From Pipra filicauda (Eukaryota; Chordata; Aves; Passeriformes; Pipridae): 64,000 nt of DNA. The stretch is from contig NW_024104311.1 of the NCBI RefSeq assembly GCF_003945595.2, positions 682,001-746,000 on the forward strand, in the 5' to 3' direction. Both the position numbers and the translations under genes were made by a program. Within the stretch, counting starts at the first letter, position 1. Every line of letters begins with the position of its first letter. A model generated the notes under the pieces. That model saw only the letters and a list, made by a program, of their open reading frames with translations. It was not told where the DNA came from and made no database searches. Positions 1 to 11,700 of this stretch are shown here, in pieces.

Positions 1-2309
1 TCAGTAAATCACAACAAATTCAATTCAGTGAATCATATTCAGAGCAGAATCAACTTGCACTATGCATAGCACACTTGCATACCAGCGCTCTTTGCATACT
101 GAAGTCTGACTTTCCACACCTGCTTCAAACACATAAAATTGCATTGAAGTATTCAAGAAAGCACAGAGCTAATTTCAAGGTGAGTAGGAAAATGCCTGAA
201 ATAATAATTTACAGAACAACTAAGAGAATTTGCCTGAGGTATCCATATGCTACATACTCTTTGTATGTAGGACAAGTTACAAGAACCCTACTTTCAAAGT
301 CTTGTACTAAAACATTACCTACATTACTGTATGAGACTCTTGCCTAGGTGATAAATACTATAGATAATTATGGGTTTTTCTTTTAGATTTACTAACCTTT
401 TAAAAGTTTGGGTACTTGCTTCATTTTACATTGTAATTTACTGTACTGCTTTCTAAGTTCAGAGTGGTCACTTTAATCCATGCACTTAATTTCCATCTTT
501 CATTTGTGCTCTGCTTTTCACACTTTGGCAGGTTAGGCATAAGTGAAAGCATTCTGATTTTCTACAGAAGCAATGCACATTTATTACAGAAAGCCCGTAC
601 TATTCTGAAACTATCATATAGAGTAACCACCAAAGGTTGTTAAGGTATGGGAATGTGTCTAATTTTTCTTTCCTCTGAAGTTTTCCTACTGAGTTCTTCA
701 TTCATTTCAGATATCTATGTATCTAGCAGCCAGAAGACTGAGATACACCAGGCTGGAAGAGATTAAGAGCAGCCTGAATGGTTGGTCCTGGCAGAGTACT
801 TTGTACAAACACTTCCTAACTCACCTGAGGCAAAATGACAACCTTCTTTGTTACATTCAGCACAAGTGGATACTGAAGAGGGCACCCATTCATAGCCAAG
901 GTTAAATATATGTTTAGGTTTTATGCAATTAGAACATGATCTCTCTGTAAACATTCTAAACTAAGACTGTTTTAAAAAGTCTTTTTTCCTTTTGCTCTAC
1001 AGAAAAAAAACTTTCTAAGGCAGGTGTAGTGAACTCTATCTGCCATAATTTCTACTAAATAAAAATATACATTTCTTCAGTTGAGAGAAAGTCCTCACAT
1101 GCCTACAGCTACATGAAATGCAGAACACCGACTATTTCAGTATATCTGATGTTCACAAGCACATTAATGGAAATTTTGTATTAGTCCTTTCAAAACCAAG
1201 GAATTGGGAAACAGGCAAAATTTAATAAGTTTTAATTAGTCTCCTTTTCCACAATTTCTGTATCTAAATTAGTGATTTAATTGACCCATAAAAGTACAAT
1301 TCCATATGCTAGTTAAAAGCATCTCACACTGAATGATTACAAATTTACACATACTTCAGGCTATGTCCTCATTCAAAAAAATTTATTTTTTTTTTTAAGA
1401 GTGGCATAACTTAATCTGGGCCAGGTCATGGTGGCAAAACCGAAAATCCAATTTTAGGTCATCTAGGAGCAGATCAGATACACCATTATCACCTTTACTA
1501 AAGAACTCGGTGGGAACAATTTGCTAACAATGCTACTCAACATTTTTTTGAAATGGAAATTTTTATAACTGTGATTGGTTTAAAGCACAAAGCCAGTATG
1601 AACAAGATACCATAAGTTCTAAGTTCAGAAAAAACAATTGTGTACTCACACAAGCTGGATTAAATAAATTTTAAATGCATTTCTGCATGTGAAACCACAG
1701 CCCAAGCCACCTTTGCTAAAACGATGAGTGCAACAAGCTCCCAATTGCTCTTATTGCAAATTACTTGTGCAAGGTTAATGTCCCCTTTAGGGATTGTAGT
1801 TTCTTGCGTCCATGAGGGTTTCATGGCAAAGTAGCTAACATGACAATTATTGCATAGTTTGTATTCTGTCTTTCTTGCAGCAAAGGAAAAACACTAAATC
1901 AAAGTATTTGTTTCACTGGGGGCTGAGGATACGTTACATTATGCAAGACTGGATCCCACACCTACTTTACTGCTGAAATTACTTTCTAATCTGTAAAGCT
2001 AATGATTCAATTGCAGTACTATCCCATGTTTCTCAGCTGGATTTCACAATATGTGCAATGTTAGGTAACCATCTAATAAAAGGAGGTGCTGCCAGGTGGT
2101 ACACACCTGCTGGCTCTGCGTAAATGATCTGCCTTACCTTGAAAACGGTTCAAGTCTTGAATTTTGCAAGCTAAGTTGAAGTGTCAAACTCTATTTAAAA
2201 CTCAATATTTAAACCAAAGCAATACTCAAAATTCACTAAAGAGAGAATTTTACATGCAGTTCAGGATACTGCTTGTTGGTTTGTTTGTTTACTGTAGTAA
2301 AACACTTAC
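1..2309 (-). other. TMEM14A: TMEM14A intron 3, continuing left
   Basis: AT-rich sequence downstream of the last visible coding exon. No further TMEM14A exon, RNA gene or clear repeat was found on either strand. The open frames here (for example 717-905 plus, 763-954 minus) show no family resemblance. Confidence 0.6.
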
Positions 2310-2411
2310 ACAATGATATCTTCACATTTCTCGGATCACATGTTACGCAGTAAGCTCCATAACCAGCCACAGAACCAAAGGTGAGGCCAGCAGCTAAAGA
2401 GATTTTGCTAC
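2310..2411 (-). CDS. TMEM14A: TMEM14A exon 3
   Basis: A 102-bp exon between a TTTCTTGCAG acceptor (exon starts at 2411) and a GTAAGT donor (exon ends at 2310). The split Gly codon joins exon 2 in phase. It encodes S-K-I-S-L-A-A-G-L-T-F-G-S-V-A-G-Y-G-A-Y, then C-V-T-C-D-P-R-N-V-K-I-S-L. This is the TMEM14 second helix with its A-G-L/G-S-x-A-G-x-G-A-Y signature and the following D-x-R-x-V loop. Entry and exit are both phase 1, so the next exon should begin with two bases completing a codon (Phe in the human protein). There is no stop codon or frameshift. Confidence 0.92.
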
Positions 2412-4080
2412 CTGCAAGAAACCATTCAAGTGTTATTTCTCAATACAATGTCTTTAAGCTCAATCTTTATACAGCAGTTCTCTCTCTATACAGTATTATC
2501 CAAATATTTTGAAAAAAGAACTGATTTTGCCACAGTCCAGCTAGCTCACCCACTGTGAATAGAGAGTATTACTTCTGTAACTGGGTCATTCTCCTGTGTG
2601 GTAGTACAGGCAAAGTCAACTAAGTTAGAATAAGATGATCAGGATCCAGTAATACTTGCGATTTGGGAAAAATAATACTTGAAGCACAAACCTAAATTTA
2701 GCTATTATCTCTATCATACATACCTTTAGAAGGATTTTTGTAATTTATCTGAACTATCTGTTCATTTTAACTATATCTTACAGCACTTGGGAGCCTCCAA
2801 AAATGGTAGAAATGTGTCAATATATATAAAGAGTAAATTGGACAACACATGTCCAACATCATAAGGCCTTTCAGTCTGACATCAGTCCTGGACAATAAAA
2901 TGGTAACCCCAACATCACATTTAATAAATAAAAACCCAATTAGATGGCAGTGAGGATGAAAATAGAGCTTCCAAAAGTAACATGACATCTTCTTTCAGTG
3001 TTATTGCAAAAGGGGTTCATAAATCCCAGAGTTTCAGTAATATATTTAGATTTCTGAGCACACATTTGTCTTGGTACCATATGATAAAAGCATAGAATCA
3101 GCAGGCATTATTTGGATTAAGCTGATCCCAAAATGTTTGTAAATAAAGAATCCAGACCCCCAGGTGTCACTTAGCTCCCAATTCTGTTATTTTGAATATT
3201 TTTAATCAAGACTTTGCAGGAAAATGGAAATCACCACCAATAAAAAAATAATCTGTCACAAGGCCAACCAAGAGTGAAGAAAACAGGTGAATGGGATAGT
3301 TAGTGAGTGCAGCTGGGTGTAAACACAAAAATACAGCAAATGGTTTCAGAGTGAAGCCATGTCTCTAAGAGCAAAGCATGTGCACGCTACGAAGGGAAAC
3401 AGTGACTCTAAATCGCAAGAATCGGGATGAATAATGGCCACAGGGAAGGAGAGCGCTGCGCTGCTGGAAGGAACTTTCTGGGAGAGCTGACGGGACCAGC
3501 CCGGAGCTCCTGCCTGCCCGTCCTCGGTACCGCTGCGACCTCTGCCGGGTGCTGGGCTCGGGCACGGCGCTGCCACCTGGGGGACTCCAAAAATCACTGA
3601 AATACCGAAAATGCGCTTTATAGTAAAACCGGCCTCCTTATCTTAGAGTGAAAAGACACAGTTCTAACAGTACGAGAGAATTAACCACCAAATCAGAGTA
3701 TGCAAGTAAAAGCGGTCCTTTCCAGTGTTTTTCTGGGAATGTCAGAATCAAGCCTGGATGTCTCTGTAGAAAATAAGTTGTAATCAAAGATCATCTACTG
3801 TGCTCAACACAGGAATAGTTACAGGAAATGAGAAGGCCCAAAACACACCAAAGGTCAAAGGTAACATGACAGCCCCTCTTTGCCCTGAAAACAAACTCAT
3901 CAGTCACCACTTAAATGCTTAAGCTGACCCAAGAACATCTTGTGAGACTCAGTGCATTTACAGCAGTGCAGGATGGATTTAACATGCAGTTGTGTTAATT
4001 ACAGCAAAACTTTCATGTCTCACATTGCATAGAGGAAATTCAAACGCTTCATTTCCAAATCCTGCTGCCTCAATATTTAC
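2412..4080 (-). other. TMEM14A: TMEM14A intron 2
   Basis: About 1.7 kb between the two coding exons. Mostly AT-rich unique sequence, with one compact GC-rich islet at about 3,450-3,590. No repeat family or other exon recognised. Confidence 0.7.
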
Positions 4081-4166
4081 CTTTACGAGTGTATCCTACA
4101 ATACCTCCAAAAGCCAGCAACGAAGCATATGCAAAACCAATCCAGTCAATAGCCATGGTCCCAAAT
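4081..4166 (-). CDS. TMEM14A: TMEM14A exon 2, start-codon exon
   Basis: The exon starts at 4166 after a TTTTCTCTTCCAG-like acceptor and has a 10-base 5' UTR. ATG is at 4156-4154 in the good context GGACCATGG. It encodes MAIDWIGFAYASLLAFGGIV and then GYTRK, ending in phase 1 at 4081 before a GTAAAT donor. The opening matches the start of vertebrate TMEM14A (D-x-I-G-F-x-Y-A followed by the F-G-x-I-x-G-Y of the first membrane helix). The first segment is hydrophobic from about residue 6 to 22, followed by the basic TRK turn. The paralogue TMEM14C has a longer and different N-terminus, which favours TMEM14A. Confidence 0.9.
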
Positions 4167-5079
4167 CTGGAAGAGAAAACACATGCCAACTGAAGGCAAA
4201 CAAATTCCTTCCTCCTGGTAGAAAAGAAATCATTACTGAAAGGTTTCTAAATAACACCACATTCTTCTAAGTCGTGTTTGACTACTATGCCAAAACATTC
4301 AGAAGGTATGTCTGTTGGCTATTGTACCATTTTTTCACTAACTGCTGCCCTTCCTTACACCCCACTATCCGGGTATTTCCATTAGGGCATTTTTTGGGAT
4401 GTGTGTGGCATGCATTTTTCCCAGTCAAAAATAAATGTATGGAAGCAAAAAGCTTGACATCATCCAAAGCATCGGTTTTGTTGCACTTGTGCCACATGGT
4501 CGATCTGGGCACACACTATGGATACATATAGGTCTTCTGAGTGCACAGCTCAGTGCCCTTTCAGGCACACTGCACCTGGTGCATTTCAAGCAGGACGTCA
4601 TAGACCCTGCAACACTAGGCAAACCCAGGAATTTTCACGGTCTACCCAAAGTTTCCAGGCAGAAACTTAGGCTGTTTTGGGAAGCTATATGTACAGTAGC
4701 TTTATCCTTTCTGTGTCTATGCCCCTTTTGTTTCACCTTTCCATTTTGACGACTGTCGGAAGTTAGGCTCCTGTCCTCCATAAAGCATTTAAGTTTCTCC
4801 TGTGACGTCGGTCCCGACTCCTCCGGCTGAGCGGCGCGAAGGCAGCAGTGGCAGTGCCGGGCAGGGCACTGCAGCCCGACAGCCCCCGCAGCGCCACGGC
4901 CTCTCCCACCAGTCTGACGCGCATCTTTCCCCCCCTTCTCCCAGATAAAGTCTACGCTTAATTAAGCGCATCTTTCTTTATACCTGAGCAGGTGTGTCCT
5001 TGATCACAGCGTTAAAGGGTGGCAGCAAAGAGTGCACACTCAGCATTTCATGTCCAGCCTTTAATATTAAAGCGAGCAA
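4167..5079 (-). other. TMEM14A: TMEM14A intron 1 and island shore
   Basis: Sequence between the start-codon exon and the CpG island. It holds a second GC-rich patch at about 4,800-4,930 with a CRE-like TGACGTCG at 4803-4810. The rest is ordinary unique sequence. I see no coding exon. Confidence 0.55.
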
Positions 5080-5610
5080 CTCGCAACGAGCCCCCTCCCC
5101 GCCGGCTGTAACCCCCTCAGGGCAAAAGCTGGATTCGGGGACCACGGCGACCCCGAGAACGGGGTCTGACGCGGCAGGGGCCAGGCTCACAGCCCGGCCT
5201 TCGGGGCCTGGGCATACGGCCCTCGGCGGAGCGCGGCCGGGGCCCTCCATCTCCCGCCCGACCCCGCGCTCGCTCTCCCGCTCTCCGCGGTGGAGACCCC
5301 GGGACAAGGCCGATGCCCCGCTCGCCCTCGGCCGCCCCCGCCGAGGCTCATCCTCCCCGCCGCCCGCCGTACCTCGTCCCGCCGCCCTCCGACCTGCCCC
5401 AGCCCCGCCTCCCGCGCCCGGCGGGCACCGTGTGGCGCCGCGGTCCCGTCTGGCTGGCCCAGCCCCGGCTCGGGCCCTCGGGAGGCCCTGCCGCCGTTAT
5501 GGCGGCGCCGCCGCGGCCCGGCCCGCCCGCAGCGCCGCTGGCGGAGCGGAGGCTGGTGGCGCTTGGCGAGGCCGGGCCGCGGGGAGACGAGTGGTGGGTG
5601 AAAAGTTGTC
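5080..5610 (-). promoter_or_regulatory. TMEM14A: CpG-island promoter of TMEM14A with candidate non-coding exon 1
   Basis: Dense CpG and more than 70% G+C by eye, in an otherwise AT-rich window, located upstream of the TMEM14A start-codon exon. On the minus strand a GACGAG|GTACGG donor at 5373 could end a non-coding first exon. A second candidate donor, CTCAG|GTATAA, ends an exon at 4984. No TATA box is obvious, as expected for a housekeeping-type island. The island may fire in both directions. Transcription start and first-exon borders are inferred from sequence only. Confidence 0.7.
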
Positions 5611-6228
5611 TGTGAGCCGGCAGTGTGCCCTTGCGGCCGGGAAGCAAATGGTATCCTCGGGTGCATTGGGAAGAGCGAGGCCAGCAGGTCGAGGGAAGTG
5701 ATCCTCGCCCTCTACTCAGCCCTAGTGAGGCTGCATCAGGAGTTCTGGGCTCCTTAGTACAAGAAAGACAAGGAGAGGGTCCAGCGGAGGCCACGAAGAT
5801 GATGAGGGGTCTGGAGCATCTCTCTTATGAGGAGAGGCTGCTGGAGCTGGGCCTGTTTGATCTAGAGAAGAGAAAACAGAGGGGATCTCACTAATGCATA
5901 TAAATATCTCAAAGGTGGGTGCCAAGAGGATGGTGCCAGACTGTTCTCGGTGGTGCCCAGCAACAGGACAAGGAACAATTGCAATAAACTAAATAGCAAT
6001 AAACTAAAACACAAGAAGTTTCAGCTCAATATTGAGGAAGAACTTATTTACATTGAGGGTGGCAGAGCACTGGAACAGGCTGCCGGGAAGGTTGTGGAGT
6101 CTCCCTTTTTGGAGACATTCGAAGCCCACCTGAACACATTCCTGTGTCACCTGCTCTAGGTGACCTTGCCTTGGACTAGATGAATTCCAGAGGTCCCTTC
6201 CAACCCTAACAATTCTATGATTCTGTGA
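5605..6228 (+). mobile_element. CR1 LINE, 5'-truncated, with intact 3' end
   Basis: About 620 bp of a fairly well preserved avian CR1, from GTGAGCCGGCAGTGTGCCC through the AGCAGGTCGAGGGAAGTGATCC region, the 'GGAGCATCTCTCTTATGAGGAGAGGCTG' block and the 3' UTR, to the terminal ATTCTATGATTCTGTGA octamer tail at about 6,212-6,228. Translation gives remnants of the C-terminus of the CR1 ORF2 protein, with stops and indels. The left junction is inside the edge of the TMEM14A CpG island. 5' truncation is normal for CR1. The exact junction needs alignment to a consensus. Confidence 0.93.
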
Positions 6229-8289
6229 GATGGGCCTGTGCTGGCACAGGGCAGTGTGGCTGCGCACTGTGATTGTCGAGGCTCCTCTGCAGCAGTGCCC
6301 AGCTCATGGGGGGCATCTCCTGTCTGTTGAGACTCCTGATCCAGCCCTTCAGGCAGTGGAAAGATCTGAGGCTTATTTTACTCTTTGAAGCCCAACCCCA
6401 CCCCTTGCCATGTTTGGGATGGAAGAACTCATGATGGATGTTTGGGATGGAAGAGTTATATCTGCAGAGCTGCTTGTCTCCAAAGGGCACCCATCCCATG
6501 GAGACCAGGGTGAGGGTGTGCTGCCTGCAGCACATCACAGACACCCTGTGACCCAGTGATGAGCACTCACTGCTGTGCCAGGCACCCCTCTGACCATCAC
6601 AGGTTCCTCTCTCTCTCCTCACCTGCATCTTTTGAAACTCTGAGGGCTGTCTGCATGAAGTCAGGTGAGCAGGCACATAGGCTGAATGCTGGTACGTGTT
6701 TATCAGGGGAAACAGCAGGCACAGCCCCTGATACTATACACGTAGCTAGTTTATGAAACTGCTTGACGTAGTTTTTTTAACACCCTGACTTCTTGTCTGC
6801 TAACCCTGTTTGCTGGACCTGTTCCACTACAAGCTATTTTTGTCCATATTTTGTCACTCTCTGCAGTGTTTCTTTAGCTTTCTCTCGAGTGAGCCATTCT
6901 TGACCACTGCAGGACGTGTTCTTCAGCAGTAATTCAGGGGTGCCTATCTGTGACATGCCCCACACTTCCCTTGTTCCCACAAACAGACTGAGCATAAACA
7001 TGGCCACAACAGGGAGAGACTTACAATGCCTTGTGATGGGACTTGGATACCTGCCTTCTTCAGGGGTCATTTGAAAATCTCTGCCAAAATCCTGTGTTTC
7101 CTTTAGGTTTCTTTGCTTAAAGGTGTGGGAGTTTTCCGCTCCAAAGAGCTAGCTGGAAAGCAAATTAGTGTTCTCATTAGAGTTAATGCATTTAATTTCC
7201 ACTCCTAACGTTCCATTTGTTTTTTTCCTGTTAGTGTTTAACTGCTCTGATACAAACCCACTGCACGTGAGCTTCCAAGTCTGTCTGCTTGGTGGAAAAC
7301 AGAACTGTTCTCATCTGACTCGTGTTTGTGGGAAGGAACACTGAAGGTAAAGCAACTCTGGAAAACAAATACAGGACACTTGAGGGCAGGACAGCTCCAA
7401 AATGCAAACAGAAAGTGGATTCATAAGCTGAAATCCAGCAATCTTGTATTTCTTTATGAAGTATTCCGAGACTTGCGGCTCTTAAAAAGCACAGTAAAAT
7501 AAATAGTGGATTAAATGGAGTAGAACCATGCAACTCTATTTGAGAGAGTTCCAAAGCAGAAGAAATACAGTGTCTTTTGGCACCTCTAGGATAGTGACCA
7601 GCTGTGGTTACTGATTCAATGATACTCTCACTTAAGCAGACTGGATAACCCTGAAGTCTGAGCTAAATTGGAATTCACATAATTATATGCTGCTTGTTCT
7701 CTTCCATTTTCAATTACGAAAATATTTGGTACTGTTCTCCATAAGCTGTTACTTAACTATTCTCTGATGTGAAATGGTTGCTGTATTTAACAACACAGGT
7801 GGGACGATTTTAACTGTAGGAGAATTCATTAAATTAGTTTGTTGGTAGCATGACAAATCAAACCCCTCAGTCCTAACAGGGAAATATAACAGAGCTAGCA
7901 GCAAAGCTAGTGTTACTGTTGCTATGTGCTTTCTAGTCTAGTTTTCGTTTGCTTATAACTGCCAATCTGAGCTGAAATTTCCCTGTTGGGTGTCTGCTTC
8001 CAGCTGTTTTGTTTTAGTTTGTTTTGGTTATTTTGTTTTGTATTATGATTTGTTTGCTTTGGTTTTGGAAAGTTCCATTTGCAACAATCGAGCCAACTAC
8101 AAGGATGAATTTAGGGGAGAATACACAGTTTTGTCCATTATAAACATAAGCATTTCACTGAACAGCCTCTAGCATCTCTGCTTTGCAAAAACAGCTTTCA
8201 AATTTGGCAAGCAAATTGCTTAAGTTTCAGGGATATGTTTTTTCATCTTCATGAAAATGTGACCTGAAGGGAAAAAGGCTAAAAATGTT
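6229..8289. other. Intergenic, nothing recognised
   Basis: About 2 kb of unique sequence right of the CR1. No open frame shows protein-family resemblance or convincing splice borders, and I recognise no repeat family. There is a T/G-rich low-complexity run at about 8,005-8,065. Confidence 0.5.
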
Positions 8290-8640
8290 AAGTGGAGGCA
8301 CAGCCCAGTCTCCAGAAATTTCCACCTATGTTGATCATGTGTGACCTTGTGTTAGCCCCACCTACATTCACATCTGAATGTATGCACTCTCTCCTGAGAA
8401 AGGCTGAGCTTGTGCCTTGCTTTGCTTATATTGTGTCTAGAATAAGAAGCCTCTAAGGGAGTTGTAACGCAGCCCATCTCCCTCCCCTGAGACATTTTTG
8501 CTGAGGCTACCTGTGATTGGACAGGACGTTGGCAGAGTGAAACATATAAAAGACCTCTCTCTGCTGTAAGCTGTCTGGTTTTTTTTGTTAGTCTTCCTTT
8601 ATTAACGCTAAAGGCTACTCAGAGTTGTAAGCTCCAGTTA
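8290..8640 (+). promoter_or_regulatory. LTR-like or promoter-like segment
   Basis: An inverted CCAAT box (GATTGG, 8515-8520) lies about 25 bp before a good TATA box (TATAAAAG, 8545-8552). A CTCTCTCTGCTG stretch follows at the expected start-site distance, then a T-run and CTTTATTAAC. This order (CCAAT, TATA, pyrimidine-rich start, A/T-rich 3' processing region) resembles a solo retroviral LTR in plus orientation, but I could not fix the ends or a target-site duplication. It could equally be a promoter of an unannotated transcript, or chance. Confidence 0.3.
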
Positions 8641-11429
8641 GGAGTTAGTGCTAACTGCTATCCCAGAACATAATGTGAAACGGGAGGGTGTCTCTGAAAT
8701 CGCAGACACAGAAGAAAAGATCCTGAGGGTAGGGAAAAGGAGCAGCTAAGCACCCTGAGACAGCTGTAGTTCCAGAAGATTTAACTGCAAGGATTGTTAT
8801 CTTCATTGGGTTTGACTGTGGAAAAGGAAGAGGAGACAAAATATAGTTTCTAAAATGCAGATTCAGAGGCCTCAGGTTTAATAATCTGTAGTTCATTAAG
8901 GAAGAAGTCAGTTGTTATGTTCCAGTACGAAAAAGTGACTGTTAAATTCTGCAAGCTTTTGTATCTGCACACACATGGGTAGAGAAGCAACGAGAAGGAC
9001 AGTGGTGTTAAAGTAACAGAAGGTTGTTTTCAAAGGCTAAGGAGAGCGATGTACAACCTGTTGGACTGACTGTGTGAGTCATTACCCTGCAGTCCTGAGG
9101 TGTCACTTGCTTGAATATTTATTATGAAAGCTTGGATCCAGAATCATCAATCAAATAGTAAAAGGCGGAGATACTGCTTTTTATAATAACCATAAAGTAT
9201 TCTGACAGGCAGTCACATAAACTAAGACCTTTTATATGAACTAAACATATGAACAGGGACTGCAAAGCCTGCAAAGGAAAAAGAGATGGGTCCTTGGGCA
9301 GTGATTTCACGGGAGATAGTGCTCAAATTTAAAAGCTCACTGCTGCCAAAAGGGCCTCTTGATTTCCAGTTTTACTTTTCAGTCCCTTATTTTGTGCAGT
9401 AATTGTTGAGTTTTACTCCTTCTCTCCCAGTCTTCATCGACTGAGTCAACTCAGTAGCCCAGCAAAAACATAACCAGGCAAAAAAATGCATCACTTTCTG
9501 CTGAATTCATTCAATCAGTCATTTGTTTCAATTAGCTAATTCAGGAGGGCCTACAAAGCGTCAGGGCACAAAGGAAGAGCTGTGATTGCATGACTGGGTG
9601 GGAGGCTGGGGAGAGCCTCTGCAGGCATCTGCAAAAAAGGGTGAGATTACCTGGAGCTGTGCATTTTCTTTGACTTGTCAGGGAACTTTGCCTGAAATGC
9701 AAGAAAGCATTATGGTATGGCACTGTCTGAAATTCTTGGTAAATTCAGTGAAATGCAACTCAGAATTATGGCTGGTCAGTGGTATCTCAGGAATCTTCCC
9801 AGACACTGAGTCCAGCGAACACTGAAAAAGTTACATGGCCACAGAAACCTTACTGTGGGCCTTGGGAACTGACAATATCCACAATTTTAGCGTGAGGTCT
9901 CCAGAGGAATTAAATTCTAGCTACATGTAATAATGAAGAGATTAATAGGAACTAAATGCAAGAATTGGGTTGTGATATGCAGTGATTTGGGAGAGCATAT
10001 GTAAAACTGTTTCTGCCCATCAGGCATAGTCAAAAGGCTGTAGCTGGTGTTAAGAGCGAGTGATTAAACTGCCTTGGGTTCTGCTCAGTGTAGTGATTTG
10101 GTTTTCCTGTCTAAGTTCTCAAAAGCTGATAGACTTCATCTTCTGAAGAAATGGAGGTTTTCCTCTTCAGTATCCCAGGAGCCCTTGGTCTGACTAAATC
10201 CAGATTAGGACCACTAGCTGTACTCTGCTTCTGAGATATCCCAAATTTCCCATCTTTTTAGTAAATATGTGGATTTTAAAGTGGTTCAGGAAGTTAGAGT
10301 GAAATCCCAGGGGATTTCAAAGATATTTGGAGTGGCTTGTTTGTCATTGTGTGGTGTTTTCAACTGATTGAAAATAACTCATGAGAATGAAAGTTTCTTG
10401 GGTCGAAAGAGGAATTTTTGTGTGTATATATTTTCAGACCCTTTCACTGATATTTGTCATCCTATGAAAGATATCAGATCTCTTATACCTCTCACTACTA
10501 TGTGCTTGGTACAGAGGGATTTCTTTTCTGCTGCACATACTGAGAGACAAGAGTTTTCCAGACAACAGCTCACTGAAGGAAAGAGGCACAGGATCTCTTA
10601 CCCTCTCCAGGTTTTCCAGATGCATTGAGTCTTGCCTAAAACCTATATATGCCTCAAAGCAGCTTCCTGGGCTGAAAAATAGTTTGAAGCTAGGGAAGTT
10701 TTAGGATGGAAGTTCATATATATGTGCCCTGTCCTTACTCTTTCCTAGACACCAATTCATGCCCACTGTTCTTGCTCTTTCTCTTTTGGCCATGGCTGTT
10801 GATTGACACAGAGCATGAGCTGGCTGGACCTTGTTCAGGTCAAGTATGGGCAAGCTTGTGGACAGGAGTATCCACATCATAGACATCCTTCAGATCAGTC
10901 TCACACTAAAAAGAAGGGAAAGTAAGATACAAAATCCCTCCCAGAAGGAAGAGGTCTGTGAGATCCTAGCTTTTATGGGGTACACAGAGGGTGGTTCAGG
11001 CTGTGATTTTGCAATAACTGATTTCAACTGCTGATCTCCCCGTTCTCAGTCACTTCCTTGAACCACGTCTGGCATTCAGTGAACTGTGTGCTGAACCATG
11101 ATGATAAATCATCAGAAAATTTAGCTACTGCTGACATTTCTGTTCTAGAACTGCAGTCTGAACTCTGATCCTTAGAGTTGATTCTTGCTCATGTGTTGAC
11201 GAGGGGAGTGAAAGGTGGAGGGACAGTCCCACTCAAACCCACATCCCATACTCTCAGGGGTCAAATAGAAGGGAGTGAGGCTGCCCACAGCATGAGCCTC
11301 AGTTTGGAGACAGTGAATGTGATCAGTATTTGTAAAATCAAGGCAGTGGGTAGAACGAATAAAGATTGTTCTCCAAATCCTGCAGAGCTAGAACTAGGGG
11401 CAGTCGTTGAAACCAGTAGGGGATTGGCT
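8641..11429. other. Intergenic, nothing recognised
   Basis: Unique sequence with scattered short open frames in all frames and no consistent coding signal or repeat that I recognise. Confidence 0.5.
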
Positions 11430-11700
11430 TAGAAAAGATAAAAGGGAATATACTTTTTTTTTTTTTTTATGTAGCAGGTATAGTGAACCTGTGAAATTTG
11501 CTGCCAGCAGAGGTTTTGGAAGCAAATAGATCAGCACATTGGAAAGGAGACAAAAAAATTAAATGGACTGCATGTTCATAAAGAGATGCTAGAAAGAATG
11601 AGTAGCGATATGCTCCTTAGCATCCCTAATACAGTGATTGTGGGTGCTGGAGGTGAATATAGGAAATGTATATGCCTGGCTTGCATGTTCTCTTTAAATA
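11430..11700 (+). mobile_element. Ancient CR1/L3-like LINE fragment
   Basis: The run 'GTAGCAGGTATAGTGAACCTGTGAAATTTGCTGCC' followed by 'AGAGGTTTTGGAAGCAAA' resembles the 3' region of old CR1/L3 elements, where the consensus reads roughly 'taattaacctgtggaactcattgcca'. It is heavily diverged, with no clear ends and a T-run inserted at about 11,453-11,468. Confidence 0.45.

Larger units (their letters stand above)
1..5373 (-). other. TMEM14A: TMEM14A gene span, 5' part only
   Basis: Visible part of a minus-strand gene for a small transmembrane protein of the TMEM14 family. It has a probable non-coding first exon in the CpG island, then the start-codon exon (4081-4166) and the next coding exon (2310-2411). 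Phases agree (phase 1 at both junctions) and all visible splice sites are GT-AG. The family protein is about 100 residues; 58 complete codons plus the first base of the 59th are seen here. I searched 1-2309 on the minus strand for the following exon, expected to carry the third and fourth membrane segments, and did not find it, so the 3' exons should lie left of the window. TMEM14A is reported to be an ER/mitochondrial membrane protein with an anti-apoptotic effect; that is family knowledge, not visible here. Confidence 0.85.

Noticed and set aside
763..954. Cys-rich 63-codon minus frame in TMEM14A intron
   Set aside because: The Cys spacing matches no defensin or zinc-binding pattern I know, it has no supporting splice sites, and it does not match any missing part of TMEM14A.
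4994..5794. Several frames of 100-235 codons on both strands in the CpG island
   Set aside because: GC-rich sequence lacks stop codons; compositions are R/P/G/A-rich, and no domain or consistent splice structure was seen. The plus-strand frame from 5499 is kept only as part of a possible chimeric transcript.
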